Part shown: piece by piece, positions 33,966 through 43,087 of the stretch
How the letters are laid out: each line of letters starts with the position of its first letter
Position numbering within the stretch: the stretch's first letter is position 1
Origin: Hasllibacter halocynthiae
Lineage (GTDB): Bacteria; Pseudomonadota; Alphaproteobacteria; Rhodobacterales; Rhodobacteraceae
DNA: 64,000 nucleotides
Reading direction: 5' to 3'
Assembly (NCBI RefSeq): GCF_003003095.1
Contig: NZ_PVTT01000002.1
Location: 248,001 to 312,000 of the forward strand
Made by a program: the position numbers and the translations under genes
Notes under the pieces: model-generated
Database searches by the model: none
Told to the model about the DNA's origin: nothing
What the model saw: only the letters and a program-made list of their open reading frames with translations

Positions 33966-34406
33966 TCAGCCGGCGCCGACTTCCACGCGGCGGGCCTGCG
34001 CCTCCTCCGCGCGGGGCAGCGTGAGCGTCAGCACGCCGTCGCGCAGCTTGGCCTCGATCCGGTCCGCGTCGATCTCGACCGGGATCCGGAATCGCCGTTC
34101 CCAGTCGCCGACGCGGTACTCGCGCAGCGCGAGGTCCATGCCCTCGGGCGCATGGTCCTCGACCTCGGCGCGGATGGTCAGCTCCCGCCGCTCGATCGAC
34201 ACGTCGAGCGTATCGGCCTTCGCGCCCGGCATGTCCGCGAGGATGACGAGGCCCTCGTCGGTCTCGACGATGTCGCAGCGGGGCCGGAAGGTCGGGCGCG
34301 AGCGCGTGGGCTCGCCTCCCTCGGCCTCCGCGGGCAGCTTCTCCTGCGGGCCCTCCATGCCCTCTTCCCGGTTCGCCTCGTCTTGCGTCTGATGTTCGTC
34401 CTGCAT
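33966..34406 (-). CDS. Small heat-shock protein Hsp20 (second of a pair)
   Basis: A 146-residue alpha-crystallin-domain chaperone that holds unfolding proteins for refolding. The start at 34406 gives MQDEHQTQDEANREEG, an acidic N-terminal arm; a longer open frame overlaps the other hsp20 gene and is not used. The crystallin domain (residues ~42-140) shows VILADMPGAKADTLDVS and the conserved RRFRIPVEIDADRIEAKL and DGVLTLTLPR. It is 11 bases downstream of the first hsp20 gene and convergent with clpG, so the three probably act together on heat-damaged aggregates. Confidence 0.93.
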   Translation of the reverse strand: MQDEHQTQDEANREEGMEGPQEKLPAEAEGGEPTRSRPTFRPRCDIVETDEGLVILADMPGAKADTLDVSIERRELTIRAEVEDHAPEGMDLALREYRVGDWERRFRIPVEIDADRIEAKLRDGVLTLTLPRAEEAQARRVEVGAG

Positions 34407-34417
34407 GGCGGTCTCCT

Positions 34418-34843
34418 TCAGCTCGCCTTGACTTCGATGCGCCGGGGCTTGTCCGCCTCCGGCCGGTGCAGCGACAGCTTGAGGACGCCGTCCGCCAAGC
34501 TCGCCTCGACCTTCTCGGGGTCGACCGCATAAGGCAGCGAGAGGGTCCGCACGAAACGGCCCGTGCCGCGCTCGCGGCGGTGCCAGGCCTTCGCGCCTTC
34601 GGGCGCGGCGTCCCGCTGGCCCTTGAGCGTGACCGTGTCGCGATGGACCGAGATCTCCAGGTCGTCGGCCGACAGGCCCGGCACCTCGGCGGTGATCGCG
34701 ATGCCGTCGGGGCCCGCATGGACGTTCATCGGCGGGAACGCGCCCCCGCCCGCCGCGCCGGCGGCCGGCTGGCTCATCAGGCGGTCCATCTGGCGCGTCA
34801 GGCGCCGCATCTCGTAGAAGGGATCGGTGCTCGTCCGGAACAT
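34418..34843 (-). CDS. Small heat-shock protein Hsp20 (first of a pair)
   Basis: A 141-residue alpha-crystallin-domain protein. The N-terminus MFRTSTDPFYEMRRLTRQMD is typical of bacterial class A/B Hsp20. The crystallin domain (residues ~38-140) contains AITAEVPGLSADDLEISV and RFVRTLSLPYAVDPEKVEA, and DGVLKLSLHRPEAD closes it. It differs clearly from its neighbour at 33966, so the pair likely forms hetero-oligomers or serves different clients. I could not recognise a clear sigma-32 promoter upstream. Confidence 0.94.
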   Translation of the reverse strand: MFRTSTDPFYEMRRLTRQMDRLMSQPAAGAAGGGAFPPMNVHAGPDGIAITAEVPGLSADDLEISVHRDTVTLKGQRDAAPEGAKAWHRRERGTGRFVRTLSLPYAVDPEKVEASLADGVLKLSLHRPEADKPRRIEVKAS

Positions 34844-35027
34844 GGTGCCGGGCCTCCGTCATGGGTGCATGTGCATGCCGGACCGGACGCGTGCGCTACG
34901 AAGGCCCGGCGATGACGAAACGTCGCGCCGAGGGCGGGGTTCCTGCCGGCGGAGGCGCGGCGACCCGAAGGAACCGGGGGGACGACCATCCGTGGATCGA
35001 CCGATGCCGCAGGGAATGGCGGGGTTT

Positions 35028-35104
35028 TGGTCGGAGTAGCAGGATTCGAACCTACGACCCCTGCCTCCCGAAGACAGTGCTCTACCAGGCTGAGCTATAC
35101 TCCG
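35028..35104 (-). tRNA. tRNA-Pro (anticodon CGG)
   Basis: A full cloverleaf with encoded CCA (complement of 35028-35030). The acceptor stem CGGAGTA pairs with TACTCCG, the anticodon stem CTGTC/GGCAG surrounds TTCGGGA, and the T loop is TTCGAAT. It stands between the hsp20 operon and a DMT transporter gene. Confidence 0.97.
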
Positions 35105-35149
35105 ACCGTGGCGCGGCGATAGCGCCGGGCCGGGCGCCGCGCAAGGGGT

Positions 35150-36178
35150 TCAGGTCCGGCGGTGCAAGGCGCCCGCGCGACCCGGCGGCCCGGCGAGGCC
35201 GCGCGGGCGCACGCCCGGACCCGCCGGGGGCGGCATGGGCCGGGCGCGGTCCATCAGCACGGAGACGCGCGGCAGCCCCGGCGTGCCGATCCGGCTGCGC
35301 GAGCGCAGGACGGGCGTGGTGGCCGAGGCGCCCCTGCTCTCCCGCAGGAGGATGTAGAGGCCCGATCCGATCACGATCCCCGCGCCGAGCAGCGTCCAGC
35401 CGTCCGGCGCCTCCGCGAAGAGGAGCGCGCCCAGCACGGTCGCCCAGACGATCTGGCTGTACTGCATGGGCGCGACGGTCGTCGCCTCGGCCCGCTTGTA
35501 GGCGGCGATCAGCGTGAGCGTCGCGCAAAAGCCCAGCCCCGCGATGCAGGCCAGCAGCGCGAGGTCCGCCCCCGCCACGGGCCTGTAGACGAAAGGCATG
35601 ACCGAGCCCGCGATCACGAAGTTCGCCGCCAGCGGGTAGAGCATCAGGACGACCGGCCGCTCCTCGCGGCCGATCTTGCGAACGATCACCGAAGCCAGCG
35701 CCCCGCCGAACGCCGCCCCGAGCGCCGCGAGGTGGCCGAGGCCCAGCGGGATCGCCCCCGGGCGCAGCACCACCATCACCCCCGCGAGGCCCACGAGGAT
35801 GGCGATCGAGCGGCGCAGGCGCACCCGCTCGCCCAGGAGGGGGATGGAGAGGACCGTGATGATGAGGGGCGCGGCGAAGAGGATCGCGTAGACCTGCGCG
35901 AGCGGCAGCGCGCCGAAGGCGTGGAAGGTGCACAGGCCCGTCAGCGTCGTCGCGGCCGTGCGCACCGCCACCCATCCCGGATGGCGCGGCCGCAAGGTCC
36001 CCGGCTCGCCGTCCCGCATCAGGAGGAAGGTCGCCAGCGGAAAGGAGAGGAGGACCGCGAAGAAGAGGATCTGGAAGGTGTCGTAGCGCCCGCCCAGCGC
36101 CTTCACGACCGCGTCGTGGGCGGAGAAGAGCGCGAAGGCGAGGAGCGCGAGGAGGGCGCCGCGGGGCTGGGAGGGCAT
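35150..36178 (-). CDS. EamA/DMT-family transporter
   Basis: A 342-residue inner-membrane protein with about ten hydrophobic segments arranged as two EamA repeats (residues ~1-140 and ~150-290). FALFSAHDAVVKALGGRYD opens the first repeat, LPLAQVYAILFAAPLIITV and LLGERVRLRRSIAILVGLAGV end it, and APMQYSQIVWATVLGALLFAE ends the second. Substrate is not predictable. The last ~50 residues are a hydrophilic Arg/Pro-rich tail, unusual but in frame to the stop. It is 60 bases downstream of leuB on the same strand and may be read from the same transcript. Confidence 0.88.
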   Translation of the reverse strand: MPSQPRGALLALLAFALFSAHDAVVKALGGRYDTFQILFFAVLLSFPLATFLLMRDGEPGTLRPRHPGWVAVRTAATTLTGLCTFHAFGALPLAQVYAILFAAPLIITVLSIPLLGERVRLRRSIAILVGLAGVMVVLRPGAIPLGLGHLAALGAAFGGALASVIVRKIGREERPVVLMLYPLAANFVIAGSVMPFVYRPVAGADLALLACIAGLGFCATLTLIAAYKRAEATTVAPMQYSQIVWATVLGALLFAEAPDGWTLLGAGIVIGSGLYILLRESRGASATTPVLRSRSRIGTPGLPRVSVLMDRARPMPPPAGPGVRPRGLAGPPGRAGALHRRT

Positions 36179-36238
36179 GGGACGGGGATCGCAAGGAGGA
36201 GGGGGCCGCCCCCGCCCTGCGCCCGCCCGGGCCGCCGG

Positions 36239-37345
36239 TCAAGCCGTCCCGGAGAGCTTCCCCACGATGGCGTCGCCCATCTGCGCGGTCGTGGCCGGGC
36301 GGCCGCCTTCCGCCTGCATCAGGTCGCCCGTGCGCACGCCGTCCGCCAGCACCGCCTCGACCGCGCGCTCGATCCGCGTCGCGGCCTCGCCCGCGTCGAA
36401 GGAGTAGCGCAGGGCCATCGCGAAGGAGAGGATGCAGGCGATCGGGTTCGCCTTCCCCTGTCCCGCGATGTCGGGCGCCGAGCCGTGCACCGGCTCGTAG
36501 AGGGCCCTGGGGCGGTCGTTCTCCCGCGGCGCGCCGAGCGAGGCGGAGGGCAGCATCCCGAGCGAGCCGGTCAGCATCGCCGCCACGTCCGAGAGCATGT
36601 CCCCGAAGAGGTTGTCGGTCAGGATCACGTCGAACTGCTTGGGCGCACGCACGATCTGCATCCCGCCCGCGTCGGCCAGCATGTGCGAGAGCTCGACGTC
36701 CTCGTAGCCGTCCCGGTGGACCTCCTCGACGACCTCGCGCCAGAGGATGCCGGCCTCCATCACGTTCGACTTCTCCATCGAGCAGACGCGGCCCTGCCGG
36801 CGGCGGGCCAGATCGAAGGCGGCCCTGGCGACGCGCGCGATCTCGGGGGCCGCGTAGCGGTGGGTGTTGATGCCGACGCGTCCGTCCCCCTCGCCCGTGA
36901 CGCCGCGCGGCTCGCCGAAGTAGACGCCGGAGGTCAGCTCGCGCACGATCATCATGTCGAGGCCCGAGACCAGCTCGGGCTTGAGGGAGGAGAAGTCCTT
37001 CAGCGCGTCGAAGCACTGCGCGGGGCGCAGGTTGGCGAAGAGGTCCATCTCCTTGCGCAGGCGCAGGAGCGCGCGCTCGGGCTTCAGCGAGAAGTCGAGC
37101 GCGTCGTAGCGCGGCCCGCCCACCGCGCCGAGGAGGACCGCGTCCGCCGCGAGGGCCCGCGCCATCGTCCCGTCCGTCAGGGGGGTGCCGTGCGCGTCGT
37201 AGGCGCAGCCGCCGGCCAGATCCTCCTGGACGTCGAAGCGGGGGCCGCCGTTCGCGCCGGTCCACTCGATGACCTTGCGGACCTCGGCCATGACCTCGGG
37301 GCCGATGCCGTCGCCGGGCAGGATCAGGAGGGTGGGATCGGACAT
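36239..37345 (-). CDS. leuB: 3-isopropylmalate dehydrogenase
   Basis: Oxidises and decarboxylates 3-isopropylmalate with NAD, the third step specific to leucine synthesis. The 368-residue protein starts [19 protein letters not shown] at 37345 (an upstream extension of 20 codons is not conserved). The substrate-binding Arg run is [17 protein letters not shown], and the catalytic Tyr and Lys are in YFGEPRGV and [14 protein letters not shown]. The metal-binding region is [16 protein letters not shown]; the NAD pocket is [18 protein letters not shown]. It is the last leu gene of the cluster, 56 bases after the EEP-family gene. Confidence 0.96.
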   Translation of the reverse strand: MSDPTLLILPGDGIGPEVMAEVRKVIEWTGANGGPRFDVQEDLAGGCAYDAHGTPLTDGTMARALAADAVLLGAVGGPRYDALDFSLKPERALLRLRKEMDLFANLRPAQCFDALKDFSSLKPELVSGLDMMIVRELTSGVYFGEPRGVTGEGDGRVGINTHRYAAPEIARVARAAFDLARRRQGRVCSMEKSNVMEAGILWREVVEEVHRDGYEDVELSHMLADAGGMQIVRAPKQFDVILTDNLFGDMLSDVAAMLTGSLGMLPSASLGAPRENDRPRALYEPVHGSAPDIAGQGKANPIACILSFAMALRYSFDAGEAATRIERAVEAVLADGVRTGDLMQAEGGRPATTAQMGDAIVGKLSGTA

Positions 37346-37401
37346 CGCGTCGCTCCGGCTGGGAAGGGTCCGGGCGGGGCTAGGACCGGGGCCCGAAGGG
37401 G

Positions 37402-38424
37402 TCAAGGTTCGCAGGGCGGCAGCGCGTCGGGCAGGGCGAGGTCCACCCGCACGAGCGCGTGGCGCGAGGGGTCGGCCGGGTCAGCGGGCCGTTCCAGCGC
37501 GGCCCCGGCGATCGGAAGGACGGCGGCCGGCAGCACGTAGTCGGTCCGCAGCCCGCCGGGGCCCGAGGGGCCGTCGAACAGGGCTGTGTCCAGCGCCGGA
37601 TCGCCTTCGTGGCCGGGGTCCGAATGGCTCGGGGGCGCGGCGGGGCGCGGGTCCCGGAGGTCGGGCCGGTCCAGGAAGGCGCGCATCGCCCCGCCGATCC
37701 CGTCGCCGTCGGCGGGGTCGAGGTTGGTCACCGCGAGCACCGCGAAGGCCGGGCAGGCCCCTTCGACCAGCTCGGCGCCCAGCGCCAGTTCGGCGGCGTT
37801 GCGAAGGGGCGATGTCGGGCGGAAGGCGGGCGCGTCCGCGTGGAAGGCGACGAGCGTCAGCCGCCCCTCCGGCAGCACGAGGTCCGCCGAGACGTGCGCG
37901 GAGGAGGAGACGCGCCGCCCCTCCTCGCCCGGGGGGGCGGCGGCGCCCCATTCGCGGGCGGAGAGATCGGCGCGCGGCTCGAGCGGGTGCGCGGCGAGAA
38001 GGGCGAAGGCCCCCTGCCCTCGGAAGCGCCCCCAGCCATGGGCGTCCTCCGGCTCGCCCGGGCGTCCGTCGCCGTCGAGGTCGAGGCCGGAGGGAAGGCC
38101 CGCGTTGGTGGGAGGGTGCAGCGCGTGAGGCATGGGGTGCCCGGCCTCCGCGAGGCGGGCCTGGATCGCCGCGAGGGCGAGACCCTCGGCGTCGTGGTCG
38201 AGTCCCGCGAGCATCAGCGCGTCTGGCCGCGCGGCGACGATGCGGGCGATGATGGCGGCCACGGGCGCGCGCCCCTCGGCGGCGTCGCGCAGCAGAAGGC
38301 CCGGCCCCTCGCGCGAGAGCTCGGAGTGGAGGAGGGCGAGGCGCAGCCCGTCGGCGGCCGCCCCCTGCCCAGCCCCCTGCCCCGCCGCCAGCCCGAGCGC
38401 GACGAGCGCAGCCCTCCCCCTCAA
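37402..38424 (-). CDS. Secreted endonuclease/exonuclease/phosphatase (EEP) family protein
   Basis: About 340 residues. A hydrophobic leader ([15 protein letters not shown]) precedes an EEP-like body with [19 protein letters not shown] and [34 protein letters not shown], then [15 protein letters not shown] and [14 protein letters not shown] near the C-terminus. These match the family seen next to leuB in Rhodobacteraceae, but several canonical metal residues of EEP nucleases are not obvious, so activity is uncertain. No ATG or GTG fits the signal peptide; a TTG at 38424 overlaps the previous gene's stop (TTGA), suggesting translational coupling. Its function in leucine synthesis, if any, is unknown. 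Confidence 0.68.
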   Translation of the reverse strand: MRGRAALVALGLAAGQGAGQGAAADGLRLALLHSELSREGPGLLLRDAAEGRAPVAAIIARIVAARPDALMLAGLDHDAEGLALAAIQARLAEAGHPMPHALHPPTNAGLPSGLDLDGDGRPGEPEDAHGWGRFRGQGAFALLAAHPLEPRADLSAREWGAAAPPGEEGRRVSSSAHVSADLVLPEGRLTLVAFHADAPAFRPTSPLRNAAELALGAELVEGACPAFAVLAVTNLDPADGDGIGGAMRAFLDRPDLRDPRPAAPPSHSDPGHEGDPALDTALFDGPSGPGGLRTDYVLPAAVLPIAGAALERPADPADPSRHALVRVDLALPDALPPCEP

Positions 38425-39248
38425 GAGGAGACGAGGCCGTGCGCCCGTCCATCCCGCGCGGAGCCGCGCTGCGCCGCCATGCCGGCGAGGCGCATCATCG
38501 CGAGGCCCCGCATGACCATGGCCACGGGCGCCCACGACCAGAAGGCCACCACCCATACGAGGGTCTGCGGCGCCGCCATGGCGAGGCCGCCCCCCGCGGG
38601 AACCGAGAGGGCCGCCAGCATCGGCAGCAGGAAGGGCAGGCAGAGGCCGAGCACGACGCAGAACCGCCCGTCCCAGCGCAGCCGCTCCTGCAGGGCGCCG
38701 CGGGCCGGATCGAAGGTCGGCAGCAGCACCCAGAGGTTCGCGGGTGCGCGGTTCAGGGGCCAGGCGCCGCGGCGCACGATCATCGCGAAGGCGACCAGCA
38801 CCGTGCCCGATATCAGGAAGGCCAGCCCGCACATGGTCGCGACCGCGTCCGCGTCCGAAGGGCCCGCGACGGCCCCGACCATCAGCCGCAGGGGCGAGCC
38901 GGGGAAGTCGAGGCCGAGGGCCACCACCTGCCCCATCGCCTGCAGGACGATGAGGAGCGCGGGGGACCCGGCCTCGGATTCGGGGCCAGCGATCAGCGCG
39001 GAGAGGCAGAAGGCGTTGAGGAAGAGCACGAGGAAGCGAAGCCGGTTGATGGGCGGCGCGTCGCGGAAGCCGATGAGGCCCGGCGCGGGGCCGGAGTACT
39101 CCGACAGGACGAAGATCCCCATGAAGAGGCCCAGGAGCAGGGCGACCTGGGCCTGCTCCGCCCCCACGTCAGGCAGCACCGCCGATGGCGTGACAGCCAG
39201 CAGGAGGACCAGGAAGGCCCGCGCCAGTGCGCCCAGGAATCGCGTCAT
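38421..39248 (-). CDS. Conserved membrane protein of unknown function
   Basis: A 275-residue protein with about six hydrophobic segments, starting MTRFLGALARAFLVLLLAV at 39248. Notable segments are LLLGLFMGIFVLSEYSGPAPG, RLRFLVLFLNAFCLSALIAG and AFLISGTVLVAFAMIVRRG, ending with VVAFWSWAPVAMVMRGLAM. I do not recognise a characterised family. It lies between leuD and the EEP-family gene and its stop overlaps the next start. A 237-base gap separates it from leuD, so it may have its own promoter. Confidence 0.72.
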   Translation of the reverse strand: MTRFLGALARAFLVLLLAVTPSAVLPDVGAEQAQVALLLGLFMGIFVLSEYSGPAPGLIGFRDAPPINRLRFLVLFLNAFCLSALIAGPESEAGSPALLIVLQAMGQVVALGLDFPGSPLRLMVGAVAGPSDADAVATMCGLAFLISGTVLVAFAMIVRRGAWPLNRAPANLWVLLPTFDPARGALQERLRWDGRFCVVLGLCLPFLLPMLAALSVPAGGGLAMAAPQTLVWVVAFWSWAPVAMVMRGLAMMRLAGMAAQRGSARDGRAHGLVSS

Positions 39249-39485
39249 GCGGTTGATGCCGCCCTCTCTTCCTTCTCCGCGCGGCCGGTCGCCCGGCCCC
39301 AGGGTTCCGCCAGGGCCCGCCGGGCGCGCCGCCGCCGTTCTGCCCCATTCATGGCCCCTCGGCGTGCCGGGGGGCCAGAGGCGCGCGATCCCGCGCCCCC
39401 TGCGGTGAGGCGATGGAGGCACATCTGGGCGAAAAGAAGGGACTTGCGGGGCGATGATGCGCGGGTCCGGGCCCGGACCCGCCGC

Positions 39486-40091
39486 CTAGACCCAAGGGCG
39501 GGCCTGCGCGGCCTCCTTCTCGAAGGCGTCGATCCGGTCCGCCTTCTCCAGCGTCAGGCCGATGTCGTCGAGCCCGTTCAGGAGGCAATGCCTGCGCCAG
39601 GGGTCGATCTCGAAGGGGATCGTGCCGCCGTCGGGGCCCTGGATGGTCTGCGCCTCGAGGTCGACCGTCAGGGTCGCGTTGGCCCCCCTCTCGGCGTCGT
39701 CCATCAGGAGGTCGACCTGATCCTGGGGAAGGGCGATGGGCAGGATGCCGTTCTTGAAGCAGTTGTTGTAGAAGATGTCCGCGAAGGAGGGCGCGATCAC
39801 GCAGCGGATGCCGAAGTCTAGAAGCGCCCATGGCGCATGCTCGCGCGAGGAGCCGCAGCCGAAATTGTCCCCCGCGACGAGGATCTCGGCCTTCCTGTAG
39901 GCGGGCCTGTTCAGGACGAAGTCCGGGTTCTCGGCGCCGTCCTCGCGGTAGCGCATCTCGTCGAAGAGGCCGCGGCCGAGGCCGGTCCGCTCGATCGTCT
40001 TCAGGTACTGCTTGGGGATGATCATGTCGGTGTCGACGTTGACCAGCGGCAGGGGCGCGGCGATGCCGGCGAGGGTGGTGAACGGGGTCAT
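39486..40091 (-). CDS. leuD: 3-isopropylmalate dehydratase, small subunit
   Basis: The swivelling domain of isopropylmalate isomerase, working with LeuC in leucine synthesis. The 201-residue protein starts [20 protein letters not shown] at 40091. The substrate-binding Thr-Asp region reads [17 protein letters not shown], and [17 protein letters not shown] is the family signature loop. [22 protein letters not shown] follows. The ATG overlaps the stop of the Nmad3-family gene by 4 bases. An open frame continues 58 codons further upstream, but inside that gene and without similarity. Confidence 0.96.
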   Translation of the reverse strand: MTPFTTLAGIAAPLPLVNVDTDMIIPKQYLKTIERTGLGRGLFDEMRYREDGAENPDFVLNRPAYRKAEILVAGDNFGCGSSREHAPWALLDFGIRCVIAPSFADIFYNNCFKNGILPIALPQDQVDLLMDDAERGANATLTVDLEAQTIQGPDGGTIPFEIDPWRRHCLLNGLDDIGLTLEKADRIDAFEKEAAQARPWV

Positions 40092-40837
40092 GCGGGCTGC
40101 TCCTCGGGGATGCGGCGGATGATCGATTCGGCCCATGCGCGGGCCTCGGGGACGTCGGTGGCGTCGGCCACGAACTCCTGCCCGCGGGGCGCGGAGAGGA
40201 GGTGCCCCGCCTCGGCCCAGCGGGCGGGTTTCGCGTGGTACGTCAATCCGGTGCGGCGCATCCATCCCGGCACGCGCCAGCGGCTAGCGGGGCCGTCCGG
40301 GGCGGTGAGGCGCAGCGCCGCCGCCGCCGGGGCGCCCGCCGCGCCGGGTCCGAGATAGACCGCGTTGGAGGCGGGCCACTCGCAGAGGTCGCCGCGGGTG
40401 TGGGGATGGGGCCGCCCCTCGCCGATCAGGTCGGCGGGCGCGGGACGGCCGGGAAGGCGGAGCACCTCCTCGACCCGCAGCCAGCCGAAGACGCGGTGGG
40501 CCCGGTCCCGCCCCGTGCCGAAGAGGCCGAAGAAGAGGAAGATGTCGCCGGGCCCGACGCCCTGCCGCGCGAGGTGGGACTGGGCCGCCGCGACCTGGCC
40601 GAGGGCCGCGCGGCCCCCGTGGAAGGCGGGGTCGGGATGGCAGGGCAGGTCGCCCGTCAGGCGGCCCTTCGACAGGGCCTCGACCGGGGCGGGCAAATCG
40701 AGGTCGCGGTAGCGGACGGCGGACGGGAAGCGCCGGGGCGCGGGGATCGGCAGGGAGAGGCAGCGCCCGTCCAGGACCGGCGAGGCGCAGCCCCCGGCGG
40801 CGCCGTCGACGCCCTTGCGGGAAAGGACGATGCGCAC
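40088..40837 (-). CDS. Nmad3-family protein (nucleotide modification-associated domain 3)
   Basis: A 249-residue protein starting with GTG at 40837 ([16 protein letters not shown]), preceded by a GAGGGGG ribosome site. Family hallmarks are [25 protein letters not shown], and the block [20 protein letters not shown] followed by [12 protein letters not shown]18754-type proteins were named from gene neighbourhoods with base-modification genes, but many bacterial copies, like this one, stand alone and have no known activity. It sits between a small lipoprotein gene and leuD, overlapping leuD by 4 bases, so it is co-translated with a leucine gene. It ends with a hydrophilic stretch. Confidence 0.72.
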   Translation of the reverse strand: MRIVLSRKGVDGAAGGCASPVLDGRCLSLPIPAPRRFPSAVRYRDLDLPAPVEALSKGRLTGDLPCHPDPAFHGGRAALGQVAAAQSHLARQGVGPGDIFLFFGLFGTGRDRAHRVFGWLRVEEVLRLPGRPAPADLIGEGRPHPHTRGDLCEWPASNAVYLGPGAAGAPAAAALRLTAPDGPASRWRVPGWMRRTGLTYHAKPARWAEAGHLLSAPRGQEFVADATDVPEARAWAESIIRRIPEEQPA

Positions 40838-40839
40838 GT

Positions 40840-41304
40840 TCAGGACCCCCTCGGGGCGGGGCGGCGGGGCCGGGCGGGGGCGCAGCCGTGCTCGCGCTCG
40901 ATCCGGCGGGTCAGGTCGGCCTCGGTCCGGCGGGCGATGCGGGCGATCCGTGCGGCGTCCGGCTCGCCCCCCGAACCGAGCGCGGCGAGGAAGCGGCCGG
41001 TGATGTCCGCGCCCATGGCGGCGAAGCCCGCGTCGAGGTCGCGCGCGGCGGCCGCGGCACGGGCGGCGGCCTCGCCCCCGCCCGGGCCGGGGCGGCAGGC
41101 GAGGACGAGGTCCCGCCCCGAGCGCGGCAGCGCCACGTCGACGGCCGTGCGCCCGGACATGTCGATGCGCGGCATGTCCCCGCCACCGTCCCCGCCCGCC
41201 CCCGCGCATCCCGCGAGCGCGAGCAGGGCCGCCAGAGCGGCCGCGCGCGCCGGGCGGATCGGATCGGCGGAGGCTACGGTCACGGTTTCTACGCCTTCTC
41301 GCAA
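40840..41304 (-). CDS. Small predicted lipoprotein
   Basis: About 154 residues or fewer. The N-terminus has a lipobox-like LLALAGC after a hydrophobic run (ARAAALAALLALAGC), so the mature protein would be lipidated at that Cys. The rest is Ala/Arg-rich and includes GFAAMGADITGRFLAALG and ARRTEADLTRRIEREHG. I recognise no family. A GTG a few codons after 41304 is also possible as start. Its stop lies 2 bases before the GTG of the Nmad3 gene, so the pair is coupled. It is 105 bases downstream of leuC. Confidence 0.62.
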   Translation of the reverse strand: MREGVETVTVASADPIRPARAAALAALLALAGCAGAGGDGGGDMPRIDMSGRTAVDVALPRSGRDLVLACRPGPGGGEAAARAAAAARDLDAGFAAMGADITGRFLAALGSGGEPDAARIARIARRTEADLTRRIEREHGCAPARPRRPAPRGS

Positions 41305-41409
41305 TGGCTTGGTCCAGCGCGCGGTGGCTTAACGCACCCGAAAGGTTTGAGGGCGAGAATGGGGGCCATGATGCGAATCCTCGCCCATACCCTCGCCCGT
41401 CTGCGGCGA

Positions 41410-42849
41410 CTACTCGGCCGGCTCGGGCGAGCGGGAGAGCTCGCGCACGTCCGTGAGGCGGCCGGTGACGGCGGCGGCGGCGGCCATGGCCGGCGACATC
41501 AGGTGGGTGCGCCCGCCGCGGCCCTGCCGCCCCTCGAAGTTGCGGTTCGACGTGGCGGCGCACCGCTCGCCCGGGGCGAGCTGGTCGGGGTTCATCGCCA
41601 GGCACATCGAGCAACCGGCGAGGCGCCACTCGAAGCCGGCGTCGCGGAACACGGCGGCCAGCCCCTCCTCCTCGGCCTGGGCGCGCACGAGGCCCGATCC
41701 GGGGACGACCATGGCGCGCAGCCCGTCCTTCACCCGGCGGCCGCGCAGGATCTCGGCGGCGGCGCGCAGGTCCTCGATCCGCCCGTTGGTGCACGAGCCG
41801 ATGAACACCGTGTCGATGGCGATGTCCTTCAGCGGCGTGCCCGGCGTCAGCCCCATGTAGTCGAGGGAGCGCCTCGCGGCCCCTACCTTGCCGCCCTCGA
41901 ACTGGTCGGGCGAGGGGACGGCGGCGTCGATGGGCAGCACGTCCTCGGGCGAGGTGCCCCAGGTGACGACGGGGGCGATGTCCTCGCCGCGGATGGTGAC
42001 GACCTTGTCCCAGCGGGCGCCGGGGTCGGATTTGAGGGTCCGCCACCAGGCGACGGCGGCGTCCCACTGCGCGCCCTTCGGGGCGTGGGGGCGGCCCTTG
42101 CAGTATTCGAAGGTCTTCTCGTCCGGGGCGATGAGGCCGGCGCGCGCGCCGCCTTCGATCGCCATGTTGCAGACGGTCATGCGCCCTTCCATGGAGAGGG
42201 CCTCGATCGCCTCGCCGCAATACTCGATCACGTAGCCGGTGCCGCCTGCGGTGCCCGTGCGGCCGATCACCGTCAGGGTGACGTCCTTGGCCGTGACGCC
42301 GGGGCGCAGGCGCCCGGTGATCTCGACCTTCATGTTCCTCGACTTCTTCTGGATCAGCGTCTGGGTGGCCAGGACGTGCTCGACCTCGGAGGTGCCGATG
42401 CCGTGGGCGAGCGCCCCGAAGGCGCCGTGGGTGGCGGTGTGCGAATCGCCGCAGACCACGGTCATGCCCGGCAGCGTCCAGCCCTGCTCGGGCCCGACGA
42501 TGTGCACGATGCCCTGCCGCACGTCCGTGACGGGGTAGTAGTGGACCCCGAACTCGCGCGCGTTGCGGTCGAGGGCGGCGAGCTGGGCGCGGCTGTCCTC
42601 GGGCACGCGGCCGGCGTCCTCGCGGCCGGGGGTGGTGGGCACGTTGTGGTCGGGCACGGCGATGGTTTGGTCCGGTCTTCTCACCGACCGGCCGGCCATG
42701 CGCAGGCCCTCGAAGGCCTGGGGGGACGTGACCTCGTGGACGAGGTGGCGGTCGATGTAGAGCAGGGCGGTGCCGTCCTCGGCCTCGTGGGCGAGGTGGG
42801 CGTCCCAGATCTTGTCGTAGAGCGTCTTCGGGGCGTTCGGGCCGGTCAT
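41410..42849 (-). CDS. leuC: 3-isopropylmalate dehydratase, large subunit
   Basis: A [4Fe-4S] aconitase-family enzyme that isomerises 2-isopropylmalate to 3-isopropylmalate with LeuD. The 479-residue length is normal. Cluster cysteines are in [13 protein letters not shown] and [14 protein letters not shown]. The active-site loop is [20 protein letters not shown]. The C-terminus contains [20 protein letters not shown]. It is the first gene of the leucine block (leuC, lipoprotein, Nmad3, leuD, membrane protein, EEP, leuB). The 238-base upstream region shows no attenuator-like leader with Leu codons. Confidence 0.97.
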   Translation of the reverse strand: MTGPNAPKTLYDKIWDAHLAHEAEDGTALLYIDRHLVHEVTSPQAFEGLRMAGRSVRRPDQTIAVPDHNVPTTPGREDAGRVPEDSRAQLAALDRNAREFGVHYYPVTDVRQGIVHIVGPEQGWTLPGMTVVCGDSHTATHGAFGALAHGIGTSEVEHVLATQTLIQKKSRNMKVEITGRLRPGVTAKDVTLTVIGRTGTAGGTGYVIEYCGEAIEALSMEGRMTVCNMAIEGGARAGLIAPDEKTFEYCKGRPHAPKGAQWDAAVAWWRTLKSDPGARWDKVVTIRGEDIAPVVTWGTSPEDVLPIDAAVPSPDQFEGGKVGAARRSLDYMGLTPGTPLKDIAIDTVFIGSCTNGRIEDLRAAAEILRGRRVKDGLRAMVVPGSGLVRAQAEEEGLAAVFRDAGFEWRLAGCSMCLAMNPDQLAPGERCAATSNRNFEGRQGRGGRTHLMSPAMAAAAAVTGRLTDVRELSRSPEPAE

Positions 42850-43087
42850 GGGGTCGGGTCCCTTCGAGGGGTCGCGGATCGGGGCGTGGGTGGCGCGGCG
42901 CGGGGCCGCATGGCCGCCCTAGAGGAGCGAGCCGGCCGCGCGGGCGCGCCTCTCGAACCGTCCCGGAAGGCGGCGGCGGTCGGCGATGTCGAACACGCGC
43001 GTCATGGGGCCGGAGGGTTAAGCCCCGAAAGGCGGCGCGGCAAGGCCCGCCTTGTGGCGGATGCGCGCGTCATGGCACCCTGCCGGG

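Noticed and set aside
42919-43005. A 28-codon minus-strand frame upstream of leuC as a leader peptide
   Set aside because: It has no Leu run (only two Leu at the end besides one inside), no convincing ribosome site and no attenuator hairpins.
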